A stretch of DNA of 64,000 bases from Runella defluvii (GCF_014195535.1 NZ_JACIBY010000010.1:124001-188000), one strand, 5' to 3'; shown: positions 1 through 9,308, numbered from the stretch's first letter. The notes: generated from the letters alone by a model not told the origin. Program-made: numbers and translations.

Positions 1-1
1 C

Positions 2-1894
2 CAACTATTACACATGGAAGCCGACCCTTCGGCCGACCGTTTGGGGAAACCGTTGGTGATTTCGGGTGTGGTGGAAAATCCTCCCAAAAATTCGTCCATT
101 CAGTTTGACGTACTGCATCCGTTCAGCTTCATGGAACTGAGTTTTACGGATACCGCTTGGCTGAATGCCTACCTCGGTACGTTTGTGGTGCTGAATCCCA
201 AAGCCGACAAATCGTTGGTTTGTAAGAAATTCAACCAAGTTCACGCCCGACTCGCCAAAGAACAAATAAAAGAAAACGGCCACGACCCCCAAGTTACCTA
301 TGGTCTTCAACCCATTACCGACCTTCATTTATACCCACTCCAAACGGGCGGGGAAGGCGGCGCCATCAATTATAGCAACCCGCTGTATTCCTATATTTTT
401 TTGGGGATAGCTCTGTTTATGCTGTTGATGGCAAGTATCAATTTTGTCAATATCAGCATTGCAAGTTCGCTCAAACGGGCCAAAGAAGTGGGGATTCGCA
501 AGGTAACGGGCAGTCGCCAAGGGCAAATTATTGTTCAATTTTTAGCCGAATCGGCCTTGCTGTGTGTGGCGGCGTTTTTTCTGGCTTTTGTGCTTGTATT
601 GTTGTTGCTGCCTGTGTTTAATCAGTTGGCCAATAAAGAAATTCTTCTCTCCGAAGTTTTTGAATGGAAGCTCTTCTTTGCTTTTGGCGGGCTGTTGCTG
701 GGCAATGTTTTGTTGTCGGGTTTGTACCCTGCTTTTGTTCTTTCCAAGTTCAACCCTACCGAAGTTTTATACCATAAGCAAAAATTATCAGGAAGTGGTT
801 TTTTCGGAAAAAGCTTGGTGGTTCTTCAGTTTTCGTTGGCGGCTATTTTGCTCATTGCTTCCATCGTTTTTTACCAACAAATGAACTTTGTGCGCACCAA
901 GGATTTGGGGTATAATCCGTACCAAGTCATTCGGACGTACATCAGTGGCAACCGCGAAACCAAACCCTTGGCGGAGTTTATCAGAAACGAAGTAGCCAAA
1001 GAGTCATCCATTGTGCAAATTTCGTTTGGGGACGAACGGGGTTCCAATTTCAAAACCAAAGCGAATCAACGCACGGTGAAAAGCACTTACCAAAACATTG
1101 ATTCCAATTACTTGGCGGTGTTGGGGGTTCGTTTAAAAGAGGGGAGAGCTATTTTAAATGCGAACAAAGTAGAAGTGATTGTGAATGAGACGTTTGTGAG
1201 GGAGGCGGGTTTGACAAACCCTATTGGCGCTTTGGTGACTACGGAAGACTTTTTTCTGAAAACACCCGCGCTAATCGTGGGGGTAGTGAAAGATTTTCAT
1301 TTTGGTTCATTGCGCGAACGAATCCCACCTTTAGTAATGGCTACCAACGACATGTATAATGGCGGTATTTGGCTTAAAATTGACAAAAATCACCAGCAAG
1401 AAGCCCTCACCGCCTTTGAACGGATTTACCGAAAAGCCCTACCTAACGCCGTTTATGCCTATAATTTTATGGATGAACTCAACAACCGCGATTATCTTCA
1501 GGAACAACGTTGGCAAAAAATCATTGGCTTCGCTACCTTGCTTTCAATCGTCCTTTGCGGCATGGGCTTGTTTGGATTGACGCACTTAGCCATTCAGCAA
1601 CGTACCAAAGAGATAGGAATTCGTAAAGTAGTGGGCGCTTCGGTACCGAGCATAGTGTTCTTATTTTCCAATTCTTTTTTAAAGTTGGTCTTAATATCTG
1701 TGGTGGTAGCTTCGCCGATTGCTTATTATTTTATGGAGCAATGGTTGCAGGATTTTGCCTACCGAATACAGGTTTCGTGGCGTATTTTTGGTTACACGGC
1801 CTTGGTTATGCTCTTCATTTCTTTGCTCACCATCAGCTACCAATCCATCAAAGCGGCGCTGAGAAATCCCGTAGATTCGCTGCGGTCAGAGTAA
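2..1894 (+). CDS. FtsX/MacB-type ABC transporter permease, 5' truncated by window edge
   Basis: The reading frame is open from base 2, so the N-terminus lies outside the window; the visible part is about 630 residues. It shows the two-FtsX-domain architecture common in Cytophagales. A periplasmic MacB-like domain is followed by a first FtsX block with hydrophobic segments near residues 128-150, 180-203, 220-245 and 268-290. A second periplasmic domain and a second block near 505-528, 555-577 and 590-613 follow. Both blocks carry the KEVGIRKV / KEIGIRKV cytoplasmic motif seen before FtsX membrane segments. Family members act with a LolD/MacB-like ATPase in lipoprotein transport, efflux or mechanotransmission. 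No ATPase gene is adjacent downstream; a LolD-like one lies at 7094, but nothing links the two. Substrate unknown. Confidence 0.9.
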   Translation, partial: QLLHMEADPSADRLGKPLVISGVVENPPKNSSIQFDVLHPFSFMELSFTDTAWLNAYLGTFVVLNPKADKSLVCKKFNQVHARLAKEQIKENGHDPQVTYGLQPITDLHLYPLQTGGEGGAINYSNPLYSYIFLGIALFMLLMASINFVNISIASSLKRAKEVGIRKVTGSRQGQIIVQFLAESALLCVAAFFLAFVLVLLLLPVFNQLANKEILLSEVFEWKLFFAFGGLLLGNVLLSGLYPAFVLSKFNPTEVLYHKQKLSGSGFFGKSLVVLQFSLAAILLIASIVFYQQMNFVRTKDLGYNPYQVIRTYISGNRETKPLAEFIRNEVAKESSIVQISFGDERGSNFKTKANQRTVKSTYQNIDSNYLAVLGVRLKEGRAILNANKVEVIVNETFVREAGLTNPIGALVTTEDFFLKTPALIVGVVKDFHFGSLRERIPPLVMATNDMYNGGIWLKIDKNHQQEALTAFERIYRKALPNAVYAYNFMDELNNRDYLQEQRWQKIIGFATLLSIVLCGMGLFGLTHLAIQQRTKEIGIRKVVGASVPSIVFLFSNSFLKLVLISVVVASPIAYYFMEQWLQDFAYRIQVSWRIFGYTALVMLFISLLTISYQSIKAALRNPVDSLRSE

Positions 1895-1954
1895 TACAGC
1901 GCCTTTGGCCGCAACAACCCACTTTATAAAGTCATAAATTTCCCTAAAAACCCC

Positions 1955-1962
1955 TAATTTTG
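1955..1962 (+). promoter_or_regulatory. Bacteroidota -7 box upstream of pheT
   Basis: TAATTTTG matches the TAnnTTTG -7 consensus of Bacteroidota sigma-A promoters and lies about 87 bases before the pheT start. No convincing TTG is seen at the -33 position, so this is a motif match only. Confidence 0.5.
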
Positions 1963-1972
1963 CGATACAAAT

Positions 1973-2044
1973 AAAGCCCCTCACCCCAAAGGGGGATTTG
2001 TACGTACCATAAAAAAGCTCCCCATTGGGGCAGGGGGCTGGGTT
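1973..2044. repeat. G/C-run palindromic intergenic repeat in pheT leader
   Basis: Two imperfect G/C-run palindromes lie between the putative promoter and the pheT start: one around 1977-1996 (CCCCTCACCCC then GGGGG) and one around 2018-2039 (CTCCCC, ATT, GGGG, then CAGGGGGCT). Related runs occur inside the macroglobulin gene at about 16875-16912 and 21826-21853. In the leader they could fold in the pheT mRNA. I see no T-box or leader-peptide signature, so no regulatory claim is made. Confidence 0.55.
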
Positions 2045-2048
2045 ATCT

Positions 2049-4478
2049 ATGAAAATTTCCTACAATTGGCTTAAACAACTCATTGATATTCAGGAGTCTC
2101 CCGAAGAAGTTGGTAAATTATTGACCGCAACGGGCTTGGAAGTAGAAGGAATCGACCCCGTCGAACGTGTCAAAGGCGGATTGGAAGGAATCGTGGTAGG
2201 AGAAGTTCTCACCTGCGAGCCGTTTACTGTCAAAGAAAAAACATTACACCTCACCACCGTTGATACTGGCGCAGGCGAACCAAGCACGATTGTCTGCGGA
2301 GCGGCCAACGTGGCGGCGGGACAAAAAGTGATTGTCGCTACCGTCGGGGCAACCATTTATCCTACCGAAGGCGAGCCGTTTACGATTGGAAAACGTAGAG
2401 TTTATGGCCAGCCGTCGGAAGGGATGATTTGCGCCGAAGACGAAATCGGTATCGGTCATTCTCACGCGGGTATCATGGTGCTAGACACCGATTTGCCCAA
2501 CGGAACTCCCGCGGCGCAGTATTTTGGCGTATTGCCCGACTACGTGATTGAAATTGGTCTTACTCCCAATCGCGCCGACGCAGCGTCGCACCTTGGTGTG
2601 GCTCGCGACTTGAAAGCTGTTTGGGGACGTGAACTGACCAAGCCGTCGGTAGCGGCATTTGACCAGTTGCCCGTAACCAATCTCCCGTCATCTATTGAAG
2701 TAACTGTCGAAAATACCGAAGCTGCGCCACGTTATGCGGGTGTTTGCTTGGCAGGCTTGACCGTGGGTGAGTCGCCCGAGTGGCTCAAAGAAAAGTTGCA
2801 AGCAGTGGGAGTGCGTTCGATTAACAACATCGTGGACATCACCAACTTCATTTGTCACGAATTGGGGCAGCCACTGCACGCTTTCGACGCCGCAAAAATC
2901 ACAGGCAATAAAGTCATCGTGAAAAACCTACCCGAAGGAACTCCTTTTGTAACCCTCGACGGCGTAGAACGCAAACTTTCTGAGCGTGACTTGATGATTT
3001 GTAATGCCGAAGAACCCATGTGTATCGGGGGTGTTTTTGGGGGAACAAAATCGGGCGTGACTGAAAGCACTACGGCGATTTTCTTGGAATCTGCTTATTT
3101 TTCTCCAGCGTCGATTCGTAAAACGGGTACTTTCCACACCCTCAAAACCGATGCATCGTTCCGTTTTGAGCGTGGAACTGATCCTAACATGCCTATTTAT
3201 GCCCTCAAACGGGCGGCATTGCTGATATTGGAAGTGGCAGGTGGGCACATTGCGTCGGAAGTAGTGGACATTTACCCTAATCCCATTCCAAACCACGAGG
3301 TAGCGGTAAAATACCGCAACATTGACCGCTTGATTGGAAAATCGCTTGACCGCGACTTGATTAAGCAGATTTTGACAAGCCTCGACATCGAAATCCAAAA
3401 CGAAACACCCGAAGGTTTCTTGGCATCGGTCGCCCCTTACCGCGTTGATGTGACGCGTGAGGCGGACATTGTGGAGGAAATTCTGCGGATTTATGGATTC
3501 GATAACATCGAGTTGTCGGAACACTTGTCGGCCAACTTCCTCTCGGGCTTCCCGTTGGTGGACCCCGACAAGCAAAAATTGCGCATTGCTAACATCTTGG
3601 CAGGAAATGGTTTCAACGAAACCATGACCAATTCGCTCACCAAACCAGCCTACAACGAAGCAGTGCGGGCGAGTTTAGTTGGGGAAGATGTAGTGATGCT
3701 CAACCCGTTGAGCGAAGACCTGTCGGTGATGCGTCAAACGATGTTATTTTCAGGGTTAGAAACCTTGGCCTACAACCTCAACCGCCGTCAGCGCGACCTC
3801 AAAATTTGTGAGTTTGGAAAAACTTACCACAAAGTAGAAGGCAAATACAAAGACGTTGCACACCTTGTGTTGTTGATGGCAGGACACCAGCACGCCGAAA
3901 GTTGGGTAGCCAAAGATCAAAAGCTGGCGTTCCACGATTTAGCCTCTATGGTACATTTGGTGCTCAGTGCTTTTCGAGTACAAGGCGTTGAAAAACAAGA
4001 GATTCAGGATAAAACAGTTTTTGAATACGGGCTTACGTACACCGTAAAGAAAAAACCAGTGGTGAGTTTTGGACAAGTAAAAGGCAAACACACCAAAATG
4101 CTCGACATCAAGCAGCCTGTGTTTTATGCCGACTTCGACTGGGCGTATTTGTTGAAACAATACCAAGACAAAGTCCGCTTTACGGAAGTATCAAAATACC
4201 CCGAAGTACGCCGCGATTTGTCGTTGGTGTTGGACAAAACGGTGAGTTTTGAACAGATTCGTCAGTTGGCTCAAAAATACGAACGCAATTTGTTGACGAA
4301 TGTGAACGTTTTTGACGTGTATGAAGGTGAAAACATCGGAGCGGATAAGAAATCGTACTCGGTGAGCTTCACCCTTCAAGACACCGAACAGACACTCACC
4401 GACAAGGTGATTGACAAAACGATGCAAAAGCTTATGATGGCTTTTGAGAAAGAGTTGGGAGCAGTGATTCGTAAATAG
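2049..4478 (+). CDS. pheT: Phenylalanine--tRNA ligase beta subunit
   Basis: The 809-residue protein begins MKISYNWLKQL, the usual PheT N-terminus, so the ATG at 2049 is chosen over a TTG in frame at 2025. Domain order is as in bacterial PheT: N-terminal tRNA-binding/EMAP-like domain (about 40-150), B3/B4 editing domain (about 210-390), B5 (about 400-475), the catalytic-like core, and a C-terminal ferredoxin-fold anticodon-binding domain (about 715-809, beginning near FTEVSKYPEVRRDLSLVLD). With PheS it forms the alpha2beta2 synthetase that charges tRNA-Phe and edits Tyr-tRNA-Phe. pheS is not in the window, so the subunits are unlinked here, as is common in the phylum. The coiled-coil gene starts 9 bases after its stop, implying cotranscription. 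Confidence 0.97.
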   Translation: MKISYNWLKQLIDIQESPEEVGKLLTATGLEVEGIDPVERVKGGLEGIVVGEVLTCEPFTVKEKTLHLTTVDTGAGEPSTIVCGAANVAAGQKVIVATVGATIYPTEGEPFTIGKRRVYGQPSEGMICAEDEIGIGHSHAGIMVLDTDLPNGTPAAQYFGVLPDYVIEIGLTPNRADAASHLGVARDLKAVWGRELTKPSVAAFDQLPVTNLPSSIEVTVENTEAAPRYAGVCLAGLTVGESPEWLKEKLQAVGVRSINNIVDITNFICHELGQPLHAFDAAKITGNKVIVKNLPEGTPFVTLDGVERKLSERDLMICNAEEPMCIGGVFGGTKSGVTESTTAIFLESAYFSPASIRKTGTFHTLKTDASFRFERGTDPNMPIYALKRAALLILEVAGGHIASEVVDIYPNPIPNHEVAVKYRNIDRLIGKSLDRDLIKQILTSLDIEIQNETPEGFLASVAPYRVDVTREADIVEEILRIYGFDNIELSEHLSANFLSGFPLVDPDKQKLRIANILAGNGFNETMTNSLTKPAYNEAVRASLVGEDVVMLNPLSEDLSVMRQTMLFSGLETLAYNLNRRQRDLKICEFGKTYHKVEGKYKDVAHLVLLMAGHQHAESWVAKDQKLAFHDLASMVHLVLSAFRVQGVEKQEIQDKTVFEYGLTYTVKKKPVVSFGQVKGKHTKMLDIKQPVFYADFDWAYLLKQYQDKVRFTEVSKYPEVRRDLSLVLDKTVSFEQIRQLAQKYERNLLTNVNVFDVYEGENIGADKKSYSVSFTLQDTEQTLTDKVIDKTMQKLMMAFEKELGAVIRK

Positions 4479-4487
4479 TACTAAGCG

Positions 4488-4901
4488 ATGCCAGACTTTG
4501 AACGGAAACTTGTAACGTATGGCAATAGCGATGTGCTGGAACGGCTCAATATGCAGTTTCGCCAGATAGAACAGCGTATCAATACGTTGCAAGTTACTTT
4601 ACAGTTTGAAAAAGTGACGCACGAGGAGCTGAAAATGCGTTTTGAACAGCTCGAAAAGGCGCACGAAAAACAAAGTGAAGAACTAAAAGAAGCCCGACAA
4701 CAGTTACGAACCTTAAAAACAGAAAACAAACAATTGCGCGAAAAAGAAGTTTCTTTGAAGGAAAAGTTAAATAATTTCAAACAATTGTCTATAATTGTAA
4801 AAAACCCGAAAAACGCCAACGCGATAACGGAACTGAATAGCAAATTGGACGATTACATTCGATACATAGAGGAAACGATAACGCTGTTACGAACTATTTG
4901 A
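4488..4901 (+). CDS. Small coiled-coil protein between pheT and zapA
   Basis: The 137-residue protein is almost entirely heptad-rich charged helix (about residues 18-105, rich in E, K, Q and L) with no signal peptide or membrane segment. It starts 9 bases after pheT, and its TGA stop ends 10 bases before the zapA ATG, so the three genes look like one transcript. Size, coiled-coil nature and position beside zapA suggest a divisome accessory analogous to ZapB, but I see no sequence homology to ZapB and make no firm functional call. The short C-terminal helix (about 110-137, ending YIEETITLLRTI) may be a dimerisation or ZapA-contact element; that is inference. Confidence 0.8.
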   Translation: MPDFERKLVTYGNSDVLERLNMQFRQIEQRINTLQVTLQFEKVTHEELKMRFEQLEKAHEKQSEELKEARQQLRTLKTENKQLREKEVSLKEKLNNFKQLSIIVKNPKNANAITELNSKLDDYIRYIEETITLLRTI

Positions 4902-4911
4902 TTTGACACCA

Positions 4912-5220
4912 ATGGAATCCAAAAAGAAACGGCCTCCTATCAATATCACAATTGGTAACAAATCGTTTGAACTTCGTACAAGCTCTGAGTTTGAGGAAGA
5001 ATTGATACGGAAAGCCGCCAAACTGGTGACAGAGCAAATAGAATATCGGATGAAAAATAAAAAAGGAGAAGTACATTTAGAAGAAATACTGTCGATGGTT
5101 TGCCTTGATGCTACAGTAGCACGCTTAAAAGGCGACTATGATTTGAGGACATTGAAAGAAGATGTCTTCAAGAATTTAGACACGATACAAAATAACTTCC
5201 AATCGACAACACAGCCCTAA
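4912..5220 (+). CDS. zapA: Cell division protein ZapA
   Basis: This 102-residue protein has the ZapA layout: an N-terminal beta globular head starting INITIGNKSFELRTS, then a long C-terminal helix. ZapA binds FtsZ and bundles protofilaments at midcell. ATG at 4912 is preferred over a TTG at 4903, which lies 1 base after the upstream stop and adds only MTP. Its neighbours are the pheT/coiled-coil genes upstream and rny 102 bases downstream. This zapA-rny adjacency recurs in Bacteroidota. Confidence 0.9.
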   Translation: MESKKKRPPINITIGNKSFELRTSSEFEEELIRKAAKLVTEQIEYRMKNKKGEVHLEEILSMVCLDATVARLKGDYDLRTLKEDVFKNLDTIQNNFQSTTQP

Positions 5221-5322
5221 GCCAGCTTTTTTGTCGAAATCGTTCTTGAACCAATCAGTCTTGCTCCGTTCGTTGATGGGCGTTGGGAATATGTTAAACC
5301 AACAAACACACAGCACAAAAAA
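5221..5322 (+). ncRNA. ssrS: Possible 6S-like RNA region between zapA and rny
   Basis: The 102-base gap between zapA and rny holds no ORF. From memory, 6S RNA is often annotated next to zapA (E. coli) and between zapA and rny in several Bacteroidota, so this is the expected site. In the sequence I can see only short possible pairings (GTTGG around 5283 with CCAAC around 5301; GAACC near 5250). I cannot fold a convincing 6S secondary structure by eye. The call therefore rests mainly on synteny, and the true RNA could extend into either flanking gene. Confidence 0.3.
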
Positions 5323-6882
5323 ATGGATCCAATATTATTGCTTGATGCCGCCATCTCGGCAGCCGTTGGAGCAGCTATCATGTATTTTGCCATCAAAAAA
5401 GCCAATAAAAAGATGGAAGATGATGCTCAACAGCGCGCCGCTGAGATTGTCAAGAATGCAGAAATTTCGGCCGAAAATATAAAGAAAGACCGTATCCTTG
5501 AGGCCAAAGAAAAATACCTCAAATTGAAAAGTGAGTTTGAGGAAGATTCAAACAAGAAGAAACAGATTATTCTTCAGAACGAGCAGAAAATCAAACAGCG
5601 CGAGCAGCAACTCAACCAGATGACGGAACAAAATAAACGTCGCGAAAATGAGTTGGAAGGTCTTCGTAAAAATCTCGAACAACAAACGGAAGTAGCGACC
5701 AAACGCCGCGAAGAAGCCGAAAAAATGCACCGCTCTCAGGTAGAGCAGTTGGAGCGCATTGCTAACCTTACGGCCGAACAAGCAAAACAGCAGTTGGTCG
5801 AAGCGATTCAGGCAGATGCCCAAACGCAGGCGTCGGCGTTTATCAAAAACACCATCGACGAGGCAAAACTTACCGCTACCAAAGAGGCCAAGAAAATCGT
5901 TATCGAGACGATTCAGCGCACGGCTTCTGAACATGCCATCGAAAATACGGTCTCAGTATTCAACATCGAAAGTGACGACGTAAAAGGTAAAATCATTGGT
6001 CGCGAAGGGCGCAACATCCGCGCACTCGAAGCCGCTACGGGTTGCGAAATCATCGTGGACGATACGCCAGAAGCCATCGTTATTTCGGGTTTTGACCCCG
6101 TTCGTCGTGAAATCGCCCGCTTGTCGTTGCACCGTTTGGTACAAGATGGCCGTATTCACCCTGCACGTATCGAAGAGGTAGTATCAAAAACCAAGAAAAA
6201 CATCGAAGACGAAATCGTCGAAATTGGCGAGCGTACCGTTATCGAATTGGGCGTACACGGCTTGCACCCTGAGTTGGTGAAAATGGTAGGTCGGATGCGC
6301 TTCCGCTCGTCGTACGGCCAAAATTTGCTCCAGCACTCACGCGAGGTGGCGCGTCTTTGTGCAGCGATGGCGGCAGAGTTGGGCTTGAATGCGAAATTGG
6401 CGAAACGGGCGGGGCTTTTGCACGACATTGGAAAGGTTTGGCCCGAAGAATCAGAATTGCCACACGCAATTTTGGGGATGGAATTGGCCAAGAAATACAA
6501 AGAAAACCCAGAGGTTTGCAACGCGATTGGGGCTCACCACGACGAAATTGAGATGACAAGCATGATGTCGCCGATTATTCAGGTGTGTGATGCTATCTCA
6601 GGTTCTCGCCCAGGCGCTCGCCGCGAAATGATGGAATCGTACATCCAACGTTTGAAAGACCTCGAAAACTTGGCAACCAGCTTCCCAGGTGTGGACAAAT
6701 GTTACGCCATTCAAGCGGGTCGTGAGTTGCGCGTGATTGTCAATTCAGATACTGTAAACGACGAAACGGCCAGCAAGCTTTCGTTTGATATTTCGCAAAA
6801 AATTGAGAAAGAAATGCAGTACCCTGGCCAGATTAAAGTGACTGTTATCCGCGAGATGCGCTCGGTCGCTTACGCTAAATAA
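5323..6882 (+). CDS. rny: Ribonuclease Y
   Basis: The 519-residue protein has the full RNase Y architecture. A single N-terminal membrane anchor (about 4-24) is followed by a long coiled coil (about 30-200). A KH RNA-binding domain carries a GREG loop near residues 225-228, and an HD phosphohydrolase domain has its HD pair in LLHDIGK near 367-368. The enzyme is a membrane-bound endoribonuclease that initiates mRNA decay. The start ATG follows an A-rich stretch. The gene is separated from zapA by 102 bases that may encode a small RNA. Downstream, 6901-7000 contains overlapping hairpins and the next promoter. Confidence 0.97.
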   Translation: MDPILLLDAAISAAVGAAIMYFAIKKANKKMEDDAQQRAAEIVKNAEISAENIKKDRILEAKEKYLKLKSEFEEDSNKKKQIILQNEQKIKQREQQLNQMTEQNKRRENELEGLRKNLEQQTEVATKRREEAEKMHRSQVEQLERIANLTAEQAKQQLVEAIQADAQTQASAFIKNTIDEAKLTATKEAKKIVIETIQRTASEHAIENTVSVFNIESDDVKGKIIGREGRNIRALEAATGCEIIVDDTPEAIVISGFDPVRREIARLSLHRLVQDGRIHPARIEEVVSKTKKNIEDEIVEIGERTVIELGVHGLHPELVKMVGRMRFRSSYGQNLLQHSREVARLCAAMAAELGLNAKLAKRAGLLHDIGKVWPEESELPHAILGMELAKKYKENPEVCNAIGAHHDEIEMTSMMSPIIQVCDAISGSRPGARREMMESYIQRLKDLENLATSFPGVDKCYAIQAGRELRVIVNSDTVNDETASKLSFDISQKIEKEMQYPGQIKVTVIREMRSVAYAK

Positions 6883-6900
6883 GCAAGCAAAAGACAAATA

Positions 6901-6987
6901 GGCAAAGAGCAAATGCGCTTTGCCTAGGTCTAAATAAACGATATTTTCTTCGTCCGAAGGCGTACAAATGTTGTCCGTTTTCGGACG
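6901..6987 (+). terminator. Hairpins downstream of rny, partly overlapping the next promoter
   Basis: Three pairings are visible. GGCAAAG (6901-6907) pairs with CTTTGCC (6918-6924). CGTCCGAA (6951-6958) pairs with TTCGGACG (6980-6987). GTCCG (6973-6977) can alternatively pair with CGGAC (6982-6986), which is followed by a T-rich run. The last two are mutually exclusive. The T run makes the 6973-6986 hairpin a plausible intrinsic terminator for rny. Confidence 0.5.
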
Positions 6988-7000
6988 TTTTTTATTTTTG
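6971..7000 (+). promoter_or_regulatory. Promoter for the ABC ATPase-TolC operon
   Basis: TTG at 6971-6973 and TATTTTTG at 6993-7000 (TAnnTTTG consensus) are separated by 19 bases, the standard Bacteroidota -33/-7 layout. The start codon at 7094 is about 90 bases downstream. The -33 element lies inside the rny terminator-like hairpin. Confidence 0.6.
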
Positions 7001-7093
7001 CGGTATGGCTTTAGGTTTGATAATCAACAGAATAGCATACTGGCACAACTCGTGTAATTACTACAAACTATACATTATACAACAGCACAATTC

Positions 7094-7756
7094 ATGATTC
7101 AGCTCAAAGGTATTTCTAAGTATTATCCCGCAGGATTTGGGAAAACGTACGTACTACGAAACATCAATTTAGACATAAATGAAGGAGAGTTTGTGTCCAT
7201 CATGGGTCCGTCAGGCTCAGGGAAGTCCACTCTTTTGCACATTTTAGGGTTGTTGGAAGAACCATCCGAAGGCGAATATTTCTTCTTTGACGAACGCGTT
7301 GACAAACTCAGCGAAAAAAAACGCACCGAATTACACCGCCACCGCATTGGGTTTGTTTTTCAAGCGTACCATTTGATTGACGAACTGACGGTCTATGAAA
7401 ACATCGAAACACCGTTGTTGTACAAAGGAACATCATCGTCGGAGCGGAAAAGCAGGGTAGCCGAACTGCTCGACCGCTTTAATATGGTCGCTAAAAAAGA
7501 CCTTTTCCCCAGCCAGCTTTCGGGAGGGCAGCAGCAGTTGGTCGGTATTGCACGGGCCATTGTCCACGAACCAAGCATCATTTTTGCCGACGAACCAACG
7601 GGAAACCTGCACTCGGAACAAGCCCAGCAAATTATGGAACTGTTCAAAGAACTCAACGAAAAAGACAAAGTATCCATCGTACAAGTAACGCACTCGGAAG
7701 TAAATGCCACCTACGGAAATCGAGTCATTCGATTGAAAGACGGCTGGGTTTCATAA
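7094..7756 (+). CDS. LolD/MacB-type ABC transporter ATP-binding protein
   Basis: This 220-residue ATPase has Walker A GPSGSGKST (about 38-46), signature LSGGQQQ (about 142-148), Walker B IIFADEPTG (about 160-168) and an H-loop THS near the C-terminus. Length and spacing fit the LolD/MacB/FtsE class, which drives FtsX-type permeases. The signature continues LVGIARAI instead of the usual RVAIARAL, a minor variation. The gene heads a short operon: a TolC-family gene starts 32 bases after its stop. No permease or membrane-fusion gene is adjacent, so the partner permease is unknown; it might be encoded elsewhere. Confidence 0.9.
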   Translation: MIQLKGISKYYPAGFGKTYVLRNINLDINEGEFVSIMGPSGSGKSTLLHILGLLEEPSEGEYFFFDERVDKLSEKKRTELHRHRIGFVFQAYHLIDELTVYENIETPLLYKGTSSSERKSRVAELLDRFNMVAKKDLFPSQLSGGQQQLVGIARAIVHEPSIIFADEPTGNLHSEQAQQIMELFKELNEKDKVSIVQVTHSEVNATYGNRVIRLKDGWVS

Positions 7757-7788
7757 AGAAGTGAGTCATATTTATTGGTAGAAATTCA

Positions 7789-9105
7789 ATGAAAACAATT
7801 CAATTGGTGATAGCCATAGGAGCGTTGGCGTTTTCAACTTCCGTGATGGCACAAAAAACGGTATCGCTCAAAGAGTGCGTAAGCATTCTTGAAAAAAATA
7901 ACCTTACCTACCGCGAGAGCCAACTACAAGCGCGGGGAGCGTCGGCCCAATTGCAGCAAAACAAATCGCAGCAGCTGCCACAAATTGGTTTTAATGCGGG
8001 CCAAAACCTAAACTTCGGGCGCAGTATCGACCGTTTTACCAACGGGTACATCGACCAAGTTTATAATACCAACTACGTAGGGGTTGGCTTTCAGATGCCT
8101 CTTTTTCAAGGTTTCCAGATTCAGCACCAAATTCAGCAGGGGATAGCCCTGCGTGATGCCGCCCTTAAAAACCAAGAAGCGACCCTCAACCAGCAAATCA
8201 TTCGATTGCTGCAAGCCTACGTCCAAGTTTTGGCGACCGAAGCCTTGCACAAAGCCGCCCAAGAACAAGTAACGTCTTCGCAGCAGCAAGTGGAGCGAGT
8301 AGAGCGCCAAGTATCGGCAGGAACGGTAGGCCAAAATACCCTGTACGAAATTAAGGCGCAGTTGGCAAACGATAAATTTGACGAAGTAACAGCCCGTAAC
8401 AATGAACAATTGGCTCGTTTATCCGTCTTTCAATTGCTTAATTTGCCACCCGATGGAACCGTCACCTTTGCGCCTGTCGAATCGAGAGATGTAGCGGCAA
8501 CGACATTGAGCGCCGAGAGTATCTATGAAGATGCCGTAAAAATGTTGCCAGAAATCAAAAGCAGTGAATTGCGTTTGGGAAGTTTTGCGAGTCAAATCAA
8601 GGCCGTCAAGGCCAATAACCTGCCATCGTTGAGTTTATCAGGGAATTTTGGCGCTTTTTATGCGTCATCAAACGCCGAACGTAGCTATTTCAAACAATTA
8701 GACGCTACCCGAAACGGCTCGTTGAGTTTGGGTTTGAACGTACCCATCATGGGCCGTTGGCAGATACGCCCCCGCGTCGAAACGGTGAAAGTGCAGCAAC
8801 AGTTGGCGGAAAACCAAGTAAGTACGGTCAAACAACAACTTCGCCAAGCGATTGAACAAGGAACGCAATTGCTGGCCGCGACCATCGACCGCTACGCAGC
8901 TGCGCAAAGCCAAGTGGAGTCGTTAAGGGCTAATTTTGGAGCCGCCGAAAGTCGATTAACCGCTGGAACGGCCAGTGTGTTTGAATATACCCTTGCCAAA
9001 GCAAACTTGGCCCGCGCCGAAGCCAATGCCATTCGTTCCAACTACGAATTGACGCTCCAACGTCAAATCATGGACTTTTACCAAAAAGGGAAGTGGGAAT
9101 TTTAA
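7789..9105 (+). CDS. TolC-family outer membrane efflux protein
   Basis: The 438-residue protein starts with a signal peptide (MKTIQLVIAIGALAFSTSVMAQ, cleavage after about residue 22). Two homologous halves of long amphipathic Gln/Ala-rich helices follow, the outer membrane factor pattern, with the conserved LKECV-type start and a GTASVFEYTLAKANLARA repeat near the C-terminus. Such proteins form trimeric outer-membrane channels for tripartite efflux or type I secretion. Its cotranscription with the LolD-like ATPase suggests an efflux system whose other parts lie elsewhere. A 10-bp hairpin directly follows. Confidence 0.92.
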   Translation: MKTIQLVIAIGALAFSTSVMAQKTVSLKECVSILEKNNLTYRESQLQARGASAQLQQNKSQQLPQIGFNAGQNLNFGRSIDRFTNGYIDQVYNTNYVGVGFQMPLFQGFQIQHQIQQGIALRDAALKNQEATLNQQIIRLLQAYVQVLATEALHKAAQEQVTSSQQQVERVERQVSAGTVGQNTLYEIKAQLANDKFDEVTARNNEQLARLSVFQLLNLPPDGTVTFAPVESRDVAATTLSAESIYEDAVKMLPEIKSSELRLGSFASQIKAVKANNLPSLSLSGNFGAFYASSNAERSYFKQLDATRNGSLSLGLNVPIMGRWQIRPRVETVKVQQQLAENQVSTVKQQLRQAIEQGTQLLAATIDRYAAAQSQVESLRANFGAAESRLTAGTASVFEYTLAKANLARAEANAIRSNYELTLQRQIMDFYQKGKWEF

Positions 9106-9109
9106 TGCG

Positions 9110-9133
9110 TCGGAGGTTGTAAGCAACCTCCGA
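9110..9133 (+). terminator. Hairpin after TolC-family gene
   Basis: TCGGAGGTTG (9110-9119) and CAACCTCCGA (9124-9133) form a perfect 10-bp stem with a 4-base loop, 5 bases after the stop codon. No strong T-tract follows, so it may stabilise the 3' end instead of acting as a classical terminator. Confidence 0.6.
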
Positions 9134-9308
9134 TCTGAACTTGTTTTCAAACGGTATATATTTAACTCGCTTATAGTCAGTAATTTGTTGTTAGGGTAGG
9201 TGCTAATTTCAACATTTCGAGCCAAAGCATTATGTACTTCTAATAATCTTTGTTGATTTTTGTAGAGGTTTTAGTATCATTGATACCTTTATTCAAAATC
9301 AGTCATTT

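Noticed and set aside
1963-2048. T-box or attenuator in the pheT leader
   Set aside because: No T-box sequence, specifier loop or Phe-rich leader peptide is visible; the structure is explained by a repeat-like G/C palindrome.
2928-3575. Antisense open frame of 215 codons opposite pheT
   Set aside because: It lies wholly within the pheT coding sequence and shows no family features.
14-9105. FtsX permease at the left edge and LolD-like ATPase/TolC as one transporter operon
   Set aside because: They are separated by five unrelated genes (pheT to rny) and by promoters; a functional link cannot be claimed from the sequence.
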